This document shows, one piece after another, positions 49,049 through 61,525 of a stretch of 64,000 nt of DNA. The notes below the pieces were generated by a model, which saw only the letters and a list, made by a program, of their open reading frames with translations, ran no database searches and was not told the origin of the DNA. The translations under genes were made by a program, and so were the position numbers. Numbering within the stretch: the first letter of the stretch is position 1; the number at the start of each line of letters is the position of its first letter. The stretch is from Diplosphaera chodatii (taxonomy: Eukaryota; Chlorophyta; Trebouxiophyceae; Prasiolales; Stichococcaceae), in assembly GCA_032358165.1 (NCBI GenBank), contig JAALGY010000015.1:1550001-1614000 (forward strand). Reading direction: 5' to 3'.

Positions 49049-50713
49049 CTACAGTTGCCGCCGAGAGTTGTTTGCTGCCGCCGCTGCTGCTGCTGCCCGC
49101 TGCTTTGCATGCAGAGCTGCGACCTTCGGTGTCAAGTGGTCTCGCACATCCTCCACCTGCATCGTGAGTCGAACAACACTCGGTCGACTGCTGTGCTTGC
49201 AGCAGTGGCACCACACATGCAAGCTGTGGCCGACACTGCAAGCCATGGTGTGGCAGGAGAACATTGCGGCAGAGCTCACGCTTTGCAGCTCCAACAGGAT
49301 GGGCAGGATGTCTAGCAGCTCGACGTCGTCCTTCTCGTCGATGAAGGTGCCGATTGGCATCGCATTTTCTGGCTGAAACACGTACGAGTGCGGGCTGCAC
49401 AACAATGAAGCAGTTATAACAGCAGCACAGTCATGTTCACAATGGGAACGAGCAGCGCAGGCGTGATCCGTGGGCTACTCACAACGAGCTTGCTCAGGAG
49501 GCTTGCCTGTTGTCAACAATGATGGTGGTTGCCAGAGGCCGGCCCAGCGCCATGAGGTCCTTCACGTAGTTGCCCTCGTATGGGCAGCATGACTCACGGA
49601 AAAGCCGCCACCGCACCTGCAGGCAGTGACAGTACTCTCAATACCTGCTGCGACCACTGTCACACTGACATCGTTGCCATATCACGCACACACATCAGAT
49701 GAAGTGCACAGGGGGAGTAAATGCTATGCCGACGGGCCAGTCTTACTTACCACATGGCCCTTGTCCAGCAGGTCGAGCAGTGGGTCGGCGTACTTGGCCA
49801 GACTGGCTGTGAACACCACCACCTCGAAAGCTGCCCCGACAGCTGCCATGAAGGCATCCATGTGCGGCCGCTTCAGCACGTACACGTCCACGACCTGTTG
49901 GGGAAGGGAGTGAGGCTCGAAAATTGATCTGCTGAGCTGCCTCTCACATGCTGCATGCTGTGCCGCTATACAAATCTGTACCTTGCCCTCGATCTCCACA
50001 GGGATGATGTAGTCAGGGTCTGGTATTGGCTTGAAGCTAGAATGTACAAGCGTCTCGTCGAGGTCCAGCACCAGCGTCTTTTTGTTCGCATCCTGTTCCA
50101 TTTATAACGGGCAAAGCATGGGTTTCCTGATATTGTACCGTGTGTAACAAGCCAGCTAAGACCATCATCAGCTATGATGCTGAAGAAGCAAGGTACCTGT
50201 GGCGCAATTGGACCCAGCACGTGCTGCTGCGAGCCGCGAGGCGGGGGCTGCGGGGCTGGGGGCCGCACCACCACCGCATCGTTCTCTGAGCTGCGGTAGT
50301 ACTGATCTGCGGCCGGCGGCGCCAGGCAGCACAGCAGCGAGCGCAGGCGGTCCCTCCAAGTCGCCCGTGTCTCTGGCGGCGCTGTGTCTGGTCGGGCTGC
50401 CGTGGGCTTCTGCGAGTCTCGCCTGGTCACCTGCCATTCCACACGGAAGCAGCGTCACACACCGCTGGCAGGCTCAAACGCGGATCCAATCTGTAGCTCG
50501 ATGTCCCATGCTGAACACCACACGCTCATCCATGTGGCGTGACAGCAAGCGGCGTCAGACCTGAGTGATGAAGTCGGGCTGGCTCTCCTGCGCACTGTCA
50601 TCTGGGTCCTCTCCGCCATTCTCGCTCTGTGCATCCCGCCTTGGGACAAGTGTGCCGTCCTTCTCCCGCCTGGTCAGCTGCAGGAACGAGGGTTTGCCCC
50701 CAGCCCTGACCAT
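49049..50713 (-). CDS. SCP-type CTD small phosphatase (HAD, DxDxT)
   Basis: A HAD-family protein phosphatase related to SCP/CTDSP, which removes phosphate from serine in the RNA polymerase II tail or other nuclear proteins. The exon at about 50050-50100 has [15 protein letters not shown], with the catalytic DLDET: the first Asp is the nucleophile and the second the acid/base. Next come [54 protein letters not shown] and [18 protein letters not shown], then [20 protein letters not shown] with the second conserved Asp motif, and [19 protein letters not shown]. The C-terminus has an alanine-rich helix and ends NNSRRQL at 49049. The N-terminal part (about 50190-50713) is disordered, rich in Pro and Arg, with a CC pair in [11 protein letters not shown]. 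The start is uncertain: ATG 50713 is in frame, but an exon MKADIYSQPIASKAAPFR at 51174-51120 with a good GT donor could be the real first one. Confidence 0.85.
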
Positions 50714-51203
50714 GAAGCCCCGAGAGGCTCCTGGCGGGCTGAGCGGGCTGCCGAGCTGCTGTTGCCGAGGTGGTGCAGGTCAGTATGGAGGTGCCTCGGC
50801 CTGGAGCAGTCAGACGCGGTGTGGCGCAGGGTGCTCTGCCGCAGATCGCACCAAAAGCTTCGGCCTGACTAGAGCGGCTTCCTTTTCAAGCTGACGGCAG
50901 GCAGGCAAGCACGCAACAGCAAGTACGGCTGGGCTGGTTGTCTGACTCTTTTGTTGAGACCGTGATGCCAGGCTGTGGCCGTCGGTGCGCTTGCGCAAAC
51001 AGATGGCTACTGTCCTGCGATCTCACCAAAGCGCGTTTCCGAGCAGTGGCTGTCGAGCAGCAGCGGCAGGCAACTGCACGTGCATGGCACCCTGGCGCTT
51101 ACAAATGATCGGGGTGCTCACCTGAACGGAGCGGCTTTCGAGGCGATGGGCTGACTATAGATATCTGCCTTCATGACTGGGAGGCCCATGCTGGGAGATC
51201 CTG
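50714..51203. other. divergent region between SCP phosphatase and MGD1
   Basis: About 490 bp. It probably holds the true 5' exon(s) of the phosphatase gene (candidate at 51120-51174, minus) and the MGD1 promoter. If that exon is real, the two starts would be only about 30-90 bp apart. Confidence 0.4.
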
Positions 51204-53760
51204 ATGCTAACTCGGGTCGCAATAGATTGCGAACCGTTCTTGCCTCTGCACCATAGCGGCGTCATGGCAGAAACCGGGGATGGCTTGCGCCATGTTTCAG
51301 GCGCCGCTGCGCTTGCTGCACTGTCGTTGCATCTGGGGGCCCTCCCCCGTCTGACCCCTCCAGCCAGCAGTGCCGTGCGACCGGAGTGTGCAGGCTGCTG
51401 TGAGCCGGTGTGCGCAGGGAGAAAAGAGCATTCATCAGCAGGGAGCAGCTCAGATGCCTCCAGCGGCAGAAGGGGGTTTCTTTCTTTTGGCAGCAGAGGC
51501 GTTGGCAGGCTGCCAAGGCTCAGACATGCAGCGCTATCCATCGGCACAGGCGCTGGCTGCCTGGTGATTTCTGCTTCGGCAGCGACCCCTTTGCATCAAA
51601 TCAAGTGCAGACTGCCAGCCTACGTCATGTTGTCCCTGTCAGCAGAATGCGCTGCAGCGATGACCGCAAGTGGTGCTGCTGGACCAACCTGCATTATTCA
51701 TAAGTGATTGGTGCCGTGGCGTTGCAGCGCCAGGAGGGCCCATGCTGCATCAGTGATCATCCTCTCAACTGGTAGTCTTGTTCTGCAGCATGGCGGCGGG
51801 GGCACGGCGCGCGCTGCGCAGTTGTGGCCGTTCCACAGGGCGCGGGGCGGCGGTGCGGCGGGCAGCAGCAGAAAGCGCGTGCTGGTGCTGATGAGTGACA
51901 CGGGCGGCGGGCACCGCGCCAGCGCACAGGCCATCAAGGCCGGATTCGAGCAGTTGTATGGCAATCAGTACCACTTCGACATTGTGGACATGTGGACGCA
52001 GCACACGTACTTCCCCTTCAACCGCGCAGCAGGCAGCTACAGCTTCATGGTGAGCGCCATGCTGCAGCACACCGTACATGTTTCTAGGGTACGAAAAAGC
52101 GGGGACTGATAAGTGCAACCAGGAAAGCTCATACAAGCTCTGTGTTGCAGGTGAAGTACCCCATCCTGTGGAGGATTGGCTACACCGTGACACAGCCCCG
52201 GCTTGTGCACGTGCCGGCGCAGCAGGTCATGGGCCTCATGGTCGGCCACTTCGTATCGCGAGCATACGCTCAGTACAAGCCGGACCTGGTGGTCTCGGTG
52301 CACCCGCTGATGCAGGTTGGTGAAGTGACGCAGCATCCAAAGTTTGACCTGCGGTGCTCGTGCATCTGTCTCTGCTGTCAGCAACGATGCTTCCTGACAA
52401 AGCATGCAACCCACCCCACAGGGAGTGCCGCTGCGGGTGCTGAAGTCACGGATACGGCAGGGCCTGCAGGACCCTGTCAACTTTGCCACCGTCGTGACCG
52501 ACCTGTGTACCTGCCACAACACGTGCGTGGTCAGGCTCGAAATCTGGCACAATGGCAACATGTTCACATCTTTTCTGGCTGTATGGCATGTGCGTCAAGC
52601 ACACATGCAGAAAGTGGGTCCTTCACTGGCACAGGTGGTTCCACAAGGACGTGGACAAGTGCTTTGTGGCGACAGAGGATACTGCACGGCGGGCGCGGTC
52701 GATGGGCCTGCAGGACAGCCAGATCGTGGTGCATGGCTTGCCAATCAGGCCTGCATTCGCGCGGCGGCAGCCCTCAAAGAAGTCACTGCGCAGCAAGCTG
52801 GGTGCGTCGCTGATGCTTTCCCACACGGCAACCATCTGCCTGGTATTGATGCTACGCAAGCAAAGCACGACCTGCATTCACCGTGCGCCACTCCATTGTC
52901 TGTTCTGCAGTCAGTCAGCTGCACCCCAACTGCAGGCCTCAAGAAAGACGTGCCAGCGGTGCTGGTGGTGGCAGGCGGTGAGGGCATGGGGCCAGTGGAG
53001 AAGACATGCTCGGCAATCGCCAAGGCCTCCGGTGCCAGCGTGCAGCTGGTGGTTGTCACCGGCCGCAATGCCAAGCTGGCCGAGCGCCTGAGGCAGCGGC
53101 AGTGGCCGCCTGGCATGCACGTCGCCGTGCAGGTGCGGACCTGTCACTTTCGCATTCTGGGGTTGGCACGCTTGCCATCCACCTGACGATGGTCTTTGAC
53201 GACGGTCGTCGTGGTGCAGGGCTTTGTGCACAACATGGAGGAGTGGATGCATGCCAGCGATGTCATCATCACAAAGGCGGGGCCGGGCACCATTGCAGAA
53301 TCCTTCATCTGCGGCCTTCCAGTGCTGCTCAATGGCTTCATTCCTGGGCAGGAGGAGGGGAACATCGAGTACGTCCTGGAGCATCAGGTGTGTACCCAAC
53401 AGGCTTCGGGCTTGAAGTAGAGACTGACCAACAGGCCTGCGGCCGTTATTCCTGCACATTCAGATACATGCTGATGTCACGTCGGTGCAATGGCACTTCA
53501 CCTTCTCTTACTTCGGTCATACATGGATGCAGGTGGGCGCATTTGAGAAGGAGCCGCGGGCTATTGCAGAGACGGTGCAAGCATGGGCAGGGAAGGGCGC
53601 CAACCGCGGCGAGTTCGATGCGATGGTCAGGCGAGCCAAGGCGCTTGGGACCCCGGACGCCCTGTTCAGCATCTGCCGCGACCTGGCCGCTCTTGCAGAG
53701 CACCCCAGCTTCCTGCCAGCGCCTGACGGCCGGCTGCCGCTGGCGCTGCAGCCGGCCTGA
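51204..53760 (+). CDS. MGD1: monogalactosyldiacylglycerol synthase, plastid envelope
   Basis: Transfers galactose from UDP-galactose to diacylglycerol, making the main thylakoid lipid. The N-terminal exon (ATG 51204; alternative [13 protein letters not shown] at 51264) is long, Ser/Ala/Arg-rich and transit-like; it joins in phase at GAGCL|HGGGG. The glycosyltransferase GT28 part starts [20 protein letters not shown], the conserved diacylglycerol-side loop. Then come [85 protein letters not shown] and [18 protein letters not shown]. The nucleotide half has [40 protein letters not shown] and [20 protein letters not shown] with [11 protein letters not shown], the UDP-galactose site. The last exon ends at a stop at 53758-53760. 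The domain is complete. PWP2 follows on the same strand. Confidence 0.95.
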
Positions 53761-54297
53761 GCCTTCAGCCTTGTGCGTATGTGGCACGGTTTGTGCAGAG
53801 GATGTCTCATATTGCGCCGACAGCAGGCAGTCCTGTGAAATTTTGAGTGGCGGGTGGACAGCGTCCCTGGTTACATTGACGCAATACACCAGTCAGTACA
53901 ACTTCTTCGGCATTTGCCTTGGTTTTGACAGAACAATTTTTGCACGATGGCGAACTTGGCGTCAAATACACACATTCTTGGCAAGGACATCCACGTAAAT
54001 TGCAGTGTAACAGGCCCGGTACCGAACCACCTGAAGAGCTCAATGTGCATCGTACAGAAGCCTGGTTGCTGCTGCAGCCAGGCCCCCTACAGGGTGGCGA
54101 AACCGCATCGACCATGCTGCCGCACGACGGCACGAGCGTTGCTTCGTTGCATACAAAGCAGAAGCGATAGCTTGTTTGCAGAGTCTGACAGAGGCTGTAT
54201 AACATCAGGGCTTGCTGCATTGCGCCGGCCATTGAAGCATGGTTTGCTTTGCGATGAGCACGGCACACCAGAGTGACGGCGCAATGCATCAGCAAAC
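53761..54297. other. intergenic region between MGD1 and PWP2
   Basis: About 540 bp on the same strand: MGD1 3' untranslated region and PWP2 promoter. A minus-strand open frame crosses it but shows no family resemblance. Confidence 0.45.
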
Positions 54298-57200
54298 ATG
54301 AACTATCAGTTTTCCAATTTGCTTGGCGCGCCGTATCGTGGGGGCAACGTTGTACTGCACGGCAACGAATTGCTGTCTCCAGTGGGCAACAGGGTATCGC
54401 AGGTGGGATCGGCATGTCTGCAATATGCATGCCGCCGCTGCGCACGTGCAAAAGCACGCAGTATCTGTGCGAAGGTGTCGAATTCTTGCTTGTTTTATGC
54501 TGCAGATCAACCTCTCGGAGTCTACCAGCTCAACGCTGCCTTTTGAGAACGCTAAGCATGTACGCAATGATGTGATGCCGCATCTTTTCATCGGCCACTG
54601 CATGGCATGCCCTTGACACTGCAGTTGGCTTTTGTAACGCCGCTAGCGTTATGTCCTGCAGGTCAGGACGGTTTGTGTCAGCCCGAACGGTCAGCTTCTG
54701 TTGTCGATAGACGAGGACGGCCGTGCCCTGCTGATCAACCGTGAGCGCCGGACATTGCTGCACCATTTCACATTCAAGAAGCCAGTTGCTGCGGCACGCT
54801 TCAGCCCGGATGGCCAATACATTGCCTGTGCTGTGGGACGGCTCTTGCAGGTGAGGCTCAACACCTGTGAGTGCCAAAGAGGGGTTGTTTTGCAGCACAT
54901 GATGGACCGCTTGTAACCAACTGCAACAGCGCACATATTGGTACGAGGGCAGACCAGAACAGCTGATATCGGTGCCATTGCAAGGTATGGCACACGCCCG
55001 CGCTGGCGAAGTCAATGTCGCCGATGCAGCTGCACCGCACATATGGCACATGCCACGACAGCATCACCTGCCTAGACTGGAGCGCAGACTCACAGTGGAT
55101 CCTGGTGGGGTCAAAGGATCTTACTGCCAGGTATGTCCAGGTCAATGAGACCATGTGGTTCCTTGCAGCGGCAATGTGATGAAAGCTGTTGGGGTACAGA
55201 CGATGTGTCAATCCTGCAGGGTGTACTCGCTCAATCCAGTAGAGGGGTTCCGGCCGCCGACGCTGACTGGGCACAAGGACACGCCTGTTGCTGTGTATTT
55301 TGCGGGTGCGCAGTGGCATTGCCCATGCGGGAAGATGATTGCACGGCACGTCAACTCCTGCACCTGCATGCGCGGGGTGCTGTCAAAGTTGACGGTGGGC
55401 AGGTGGGACGATGAAGCATGGTGAACCACGGATACAGGCGAGCATGTGGCGGAGGCCGCCCGGCTGGAGGGCAAGCAGCCGCCGGCGCTCTACTCGCTGG
55501 CGCGCGATGGCGCGCTTCACAGCTACGTGTTCCTGCCTGATGTCCAGCCGGCGGCGGCACCCGCCCAGCCTCCTGGCAGCACAGCGGACAGCTCGCACAC
55601 GAATGGTGCTGCTGCCCACGCAGCGTCTGCTGCCCGCCCAGCCTTCACAGGCAAGCTTGGAGGAATGCAAACAACCGGCGTGTGTGCTCATGTGAACTCT
55701 GCCAGAAGTTGCTCAGGCAACTACCTCTACTGTCCTGTGCATAAGCGGCACACCGGTTTGCCAGCCCTGAAGCACTGCAGGCATATTTGAATCTGTGTCC
55801 TCATGCATCAGTCGTGCTGCTGCACACCGCCTCCTTGCAGGGTCACAAGCTTGTTGTTGGGTCAGTCTGGCGGGCCTGATGTTCCGAAGTTGTCTCAGAC
55901 GCGTTTTCGTATGTTGTGCAGGCGGTCATTGGAAGTTGGAGGAGAAGCTGTACTTCAATCAGCGGGGGGCGCGGGTGTCAGCAGCGGACTACCATGCGGG
56001 CAGCGGCATGCTGGTGGTGGCGTTCACCAATGGGATCTTTGATCTGTACGAGCTGCCGGCCTTCCAGAATGTGCACACACTGTCCGTCACACGGGAGCGC
56101 ATCTCCTCTGCAGCGTTCAATGCAGCTGGCAACTGGGTGAGACTTTGGTGCTTGTCCTTCACCCATCTCCACGAGCCATGCAGGAGGTCTTGGTGGCTCG
56201 GCACTTCAACATGGCATATCGCTTGCGACCATTAGGGTAGCGCTGCTGGTGTGCTGCGCTAGGTCGTATTGGCGTGCGCCAGGCTGGGGCAGCTGCTGGT
56301 GTGGGACTGGCGGGCGGAGACATATGTGCTTAAGCAGCAGGGGCATTACTATGATGTGGCAGCGGTGGCGTACTCTCCTGATGGGGCGCTCCTGACCAGC
56401 GGGGCTGACGACTCGAAGGTGCCCAGCTTTTACGTCCATGCAAATGTGCATGGCACATGACTCTTCGTGAATCCGCTCAGCATCTCCAGCACAGCGGCTG
56501 CCACATTTTTGGCCCTTCAACCAGCTGCTTCTGCCACACGCTGCACGGCGATTGCAGGTCAAGGTGTGGTCGCTGGCGAGCGGATTCTGCTTCGTGACAT
56601 TCACAGATCATGCGGCGCCTGTCACTGGCGTCGCATGGCTGCCATCTGGCAATGCGGTGCTGTCCTGCAGCCTGGTGAGGAGGTTACCTGGGCTGTGAGT
56701 GGTTCACTCGCGTATGCATTTTGGATCTGCAGTGGACTGGTGGATGCTTATGCAGCATCGTTGGACAGTGTTGCCAGCAGGTAGTGTGATGCTGATGTTG
56801 CGTTTGAGTTTCAACAGGACGGCACCGTGCGGGCATTTGACCTGGTGCGCTACCGCAACTTCAGGACGTGCACCTCACCTCGTCCAGTGCAGTTCAACTG
56901 CCTGGCAGTGGACCCCAGCGGCGAGGTGCGTGTCTTGTCGTCTGCATGTCCTGTGTTGGTTGACCACAGCCTTGGGCAACCAAATACGCTGTAGCGAAGC
57001 TGATCATAACACCCTGACACAACATCGTCCTCAGTCGAACTACACCGCTGTCTCAGGTGGTGTGCGCCGGCTCGCAAGACACCTTCGAGATCTTCGTGTG
57101 GTCTGTGAAGACTGGCCGGCTGCTGGAGGTATCTCACCGCAGCAGACACAATCTTGATACGGTCATGGACTGGGTGCACGGCACTGCTCTGTTTGACATT

Positions 57201-59608
57201 CTCCTGCAGACGCTTCAGCGACCGACAGTGCTGCGGGTGTGCAGGTGCTGTCCGGGCATGAGGGCCCAGTGGCGGGCCTCGCCTTCAGTCCCACCAGCTC
57301 GCTGCTGGCCTCCGCCTCCTGGGACCACACGCTGCGCACCTGGGACGTGTTTGCCGGAAAAGGTCAGCATGACACTGGCGCCTGGGCTTAGTTGCCCTTG
57401 GAGTGCACCTGCGCAGCATACCTCGATGCATCGGCGCAGCAGACCAACAATGGCAACTGTGCGAGCCGCTGGTATGCTGCTGCAGGTGGCATTGAGGTCC
57501 TGCCGCATGCGCACGACGTGCTGGCGGTCGCCTTCCGGCCGGACGGCAAGCAGCTGGCGTGCGCTACACTGGACGGCCAGCTGCACATGTGGGACCCGCT
57601 GGAGGGCGAGCTGCAGGTGCCCTGGTCTTGGTCGCTTCCGCAACATGCATGCAGTGCGAGATGTGCATGTCGCCTGAAGTGCGGTGCACTGCCCCGGGTG
57701 CACTGCTCAGTAGGATCCCAGCGCTGCATTCTCAGTCTCGGCAAACTGCCGCAGACATCACATACAACAATCTGGCAGCACTGCTCTGAGTCCTCGCGAA
57801 CGAGCAGGGTGTTTGAGTGGCACTCAGGGCACGATCGAGGGGCGGCGGGACATTGCTGGCGGGCGGCTGGCAGGCGACAAGCGCTCCCTCGTCAACACCG
57901 CCAGCGGGCAGTGCTTCACCTCGTTGACCTACTCAGCGGACGGCTCACAGCTGCTGGCAGGCAAACATTTGCAAACGTGTGCAGCGTCAAGTGCCCCGTG
58001 CGTAACCCAACATTCCGCAGCATGCCATAGAGCTTGGCCTGTTTCCCTCTTGGCGCAGGTGGCCGGTCGAAGTTTGTATGCATATATGACACAGAGGAGC
58101 GTATCATGCTGCGACGCTTTCAGGTGCAGCAGTCTGACGAGCAGAAGACACCTGATGATGTTATCGTGCACATGTGGCTGTGAACTCTACTTGTCAGCTG
58201 TCATCCTGCCTGAGCCCCATGCAATGCAGGTATCCAAGAACAGATCACTGGACGGCGTCCTGGACCAGCTCAATTCCCGGACCATGACAGACGCCGGGCC
58301 AGCAGACCTCATCGCGGACGCACCATCAGATGATGACACCGAGCTGCTCGGGCCTGGTGGTACATGTTGCAATTGTCCAACCAGCATCTCCTGCACGTGT
58401 TGCAGCTGTCATTTCTGCCATCTCCCATAATGAGATCGTGTGACAGCTGATTTGCAGTCCCAAGAGCGCCGGTGCTGTGCCAGTCATGTGCTTGTGCTCG
58501 CCTGCAGGCGATCCAGCGGCAGTGGGTGCCCTGCCGGGCACGGGTGGTGGCAAGCGTGCGGTGCTGCGCACCCGCGGCGTTGCGCTGTCCCCCACGGGCC
58601 GCTCCTGGGCTGCTGCCACCACAGGTCCCACTCCATGTTGTGTCCACAGAGCAGCGTAGATGTTTGCACAACCAGCCGATGACTATGGCACCTGAGTGTT
58701 TCACTCACAATGTGCACGCCCGCTGCACGCAGCAGCGCCTCGAGGGATTCACAAGAGAGTCACAACATGAATCTGGTGCTGCCCCCTGCAGAGGGGGTGC
58801 TGCTGTACTCGCTGGACGAGGGGCTGGTGTTCGACCCCACGGACCTGGGGGCGGAGGTGACGCCCGGGGCGGTGCACGCGGCGGCGGCGCGGGGCGCCTG
58901 GCTGCGCGCCTTCCTGCTGGCCCTGCGCCTCAACCAGCCGCCCCTGCTGCGCCACGTCATCCTGTCCACGCCGCCCCAGCAGGTCGTGGTCGGAGGGTCC
59001 CGGGGCCTGTGTCCTGTCAACGGTGTCCCCCTGCGGTACGGCGTGGCGGCTTTGGTCTGGCTGGTGCCAACAGTCAGGTGGCTTGGCTATCCGGTGTCAT
59101 GGAAGGTGACTGGAGGAGTTCACTCACTCAGGTGGCCGCGGTGGCGGCAGGCGCGCCGAGCTCGGCGGTACCAGCAGTCCTGGTGGCGCTGTCTGAGGCC
59201 CTTGCCGCCTCGCCGCACATGGAGTTCCTGCTGACCTGGGTGCATGCGCTGTGTCTGCGGCCCGACGTTGCACAGAAGGTACCCTACTTGCTCCTCTCGT
59301 TTGCTAACCAATTTGTTACTACCTATCATGCTGCAGCTGGGTGTGCGATGCCAGGTTCCACTGTCGTGCATGGCTGCCCGGCTGGTACATCTTGATGTAC
59401 CTGGCTGCAGGGCCTGCACCCATCGGCAGCTCCAGCGCTCCGCGGGCTGCAGAAGGTGCTCAGCCAACTACATGATGACTTGGCCGGGCCGTGCGACGAC
59501 AACCTGTACACTCTGCGCTACCTCGCAGCGGCCAAACCCGACAACGCTGTTCCATTCGACACTCACGGCACGATGCAGTCAGCCGCAATTGAGGAGGTTG
59601 ACACATGA
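54298..59608 (+). CDS. PWP2: PWP2 (UTP1), WD-repeat protein of the SSU processome
   Basis: A nucleolar WD40 protein of the UTP-B module, needed for 18S rRNA processing. The start at 54298 is MNYQFSNLLGAPYRGGNVVL, as in PWP2 of other species. Early blades: INLSESTSSTLPFENAKH, VCVSPNGQLLLSIDEDGRAL, INRERRTLLHHFTFKKPVAA and RFSPDGQYIACAVGRLLQ, then CLDWSADSQWILVGSKDLTA and PPTLTGHKDTPVAVYFAG. Exon about 55435-55650 gives YSLARDGALHSYVFLPD followed by an alanine/proline-rich insert. Later blades include VVAFTNGIFDLYELPAFQNV, YDVAAVAYSPDGALLTSGAD, QDGTVRAFDLVRYRNFRTC, AFRPDGKQLACATLDGQLHM and RSLVNTASGQCFTSLTYSAD. The C-terminal helical region, SWAAATT and LLYSLDEGLVFDPTDLGAEV, ends KVLSQLHDDLAGPCDDNLY with a stop at 59606-59608. 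Full length is inferred; many exons. Confidence 0.95.
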
Positions 59609-59940
59609 CAGGTAGTGTGCGAAAACCGGGATGTATCACTTGAAAAGCGGCAGCAGCAGCTTCACATCATGCTCATCCAGGCAGAGGCTGTTGAGATTGA
59701 TGACGCTTCCAATGCATGTGCACTGGTGATACTACCGTTGCCTACTCTGCTGCGTCAATATCCAAATGCCAGCCTGGCATGTGACTACCAGCATGCACCC
59801 TGCACATGCAGTCTCACCAGCTTCGCCCTGACGTAAACGACATGCATGCTGGTGCAGCGCCTGCATAACGCTCGCTCAAGCCATCTTCCTGATCCGATAC
59901 ACACGCATTAGTCTTGCTATTGAACAACGATACGATCGGG
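59609..59940. other. intergenic region between PWP2 and DHAR
   Basis: About 330 bp on the same strand, holding the PWP2 3' end and the DHAR promoter. Nothing else recognised. Confidence 0.45.
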
Positions 59941-61272
59941 ATGATCGCGTGCAATTACCGCACAACCTTGTGCATCACATCTGCCGCACGCCCGCCGGTG
60001 CAGCAACAATCCCTGCCGCGGTCGTCAGTGCTACGTGGCGCCACTGCTGCAGCTTTGCTGCTCAGAAGCAGACCTGCTCTTGCGATGTCTGCATCGTCAG
60101 AGCCGGCCTACGAAGCGTGGGTAGGTCCTGCCGTGCGCTGTGCGCGCATGCATGCGGCCTGGCATGTGGTCTGCTCCATCACGGGTATATAACACATCCC
60201 AGCGTGTACGTAGGTCAAGGGATACAAGGATCCATCGAAGGGCGGCGAGCTTATTCTTGGCGACTGTGAGTGCCCAAGTTCACCTGCATGGCGTTACATG
60301 GCATCATGTTGCATGTCCAGTGCAGCATGTTGTATCTGACATGTCACCCGCTCACTTGCAGGCCCATTCAGCCACCGGGCGCTGCTGACGCTTCGGGAGA
60401 AGCACGTGCCATTCACACAGCATTATGTGGATCTGAAGGACAAGCCAGAGTGGTAGGCTACGTGCTTCATGGGTGGCAAGCACATGCGAAGACACGCTAA
60501 TATACGCGCACTCTGGTGGTTGCCAGACCGTCTGCTCAGCGCCTCCTTCTGTTGCACACAGGATCTTCAAGGTGAACGAGAAGGGCTCGGTGCCGGTGCT
60601 GAAGGATTTGAAGAACGACAGGTGGCTGGCGTCCTCCGACGATATTGTGGACACACTGGAGGAGCAGTACCCGGAGCCAGCGCTTGGCAAGGCGGACAGC
60701 GTGCCCGAAGCGTAAGCAAACAGTCATGCACTGGCATGTGTCATCCAGAGGACGGCGTATTCTGCCACCTGGCGCCGATGGTTCGTATGCGGCTCTATGC
60801 CCCATCCTGCTTCTGCCTCCGCTGCCACAGGGGCAGCAAGGTCTTCCCAGCATTTGTCCAGTTCCTGAGGTCCGACGACAGCGAGGCAGCAGACAAGCAG
60901 AAGGCACTGGAGGCAGAGCTCAGCGGCCTGAATGGGCATCTGGAGAAGGGGGGCCCCTTCCTCAAGGGTGCCAACATCTCGGCGGGTGACATGGCGCTGG
61001 CACCCAAGCTCTACCACCTGAAGATTGCCCTAGGGGAGCTCAAGGTGCGCACGAGACAGACAGGCGCATCGCATGTCCAAGGCACTGCCCACCCACTGAA
61101 CCTGTGTGACAACACTCGGATTCCCACCATGCTGTGACTGACGCAGGGCTGGGACAAGCTGGGCGACTACCCAGATGTCCAGCAGTACCTCGACAGGATG
61201 CAGCAGCGCGACAGCTGGAAGAAGACGTACTATGCGCCCGAGATTGTAGTGGCAGGGTGGAAAGGGCACTGA
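59941..61272 (+). CDS. DHAR: dehydroascorbate reductase (DHAR, GST fold), plastid-targeted
   Basis: Regenerates ascorbate from dehydroascorbate with glutathione. The first exon gives MIACNYRTTLCITSAARPPV and then ALLLRSRPALAMSASSEPAY, a transit peptide with a likely cleavage near AMSASS. Exon 2 joins at GYKDPSKGGELILGDC. The active site CPFSHR is split by an intron: the cysteine codon is divided, with its first base at the end of exon 2. The thioredoxin-fold part continues ALLTLREKHVPFTQHYVDL, FKVNEKGSVPVLKDLKND and SSDDIVDTLEEQYPEP. The helical domain has FPAFVQFLRSDDSEAADKQK, LEKGGPFLKGANISAGDMAL and APKLYHLKIALGELKGW, ending YYAPEIVVAGWKGH with a stop at 61270-61272. All DHAR blocks are present. 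The neighbour at the 3' end is convergent TBP. Confidence 0.95.
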
Positions 61273-61525
61273 ATATGTTGATGGCTCCGGTTGCAGCTCC
61301 AGTAGGCACTGTGCTGACTGATTCGCAGTCGCGCTATGCCATAATTTGTTGAATCTGAATCTATTGACTTTGCCTCTAGCTTGTTGTAGCATGCAACAAC
61401 ATGAAACCATGTTGTAAGCGCAGTCAAACCGAAGTCATTCACTGCACTTGCTGACTGCAAAGGACATCCAAACGCTCCAACATCTGACACATTCCCCATC
61501 TCCTTGATCATCCTCCAGAGCCTCG

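Noticed and set aside
53006..53998. 330-codon plus-strand open frame
   Set aside because: It runs over MGD1 exons in another frame and beyond the MGD1 stop, ignoring introns; the MGD1 frame is the conserved one.
58472..59395. 307-codon plus-strand open frame
   Set aside because: It is a shifted frame over PWP2 C-terminal exons.
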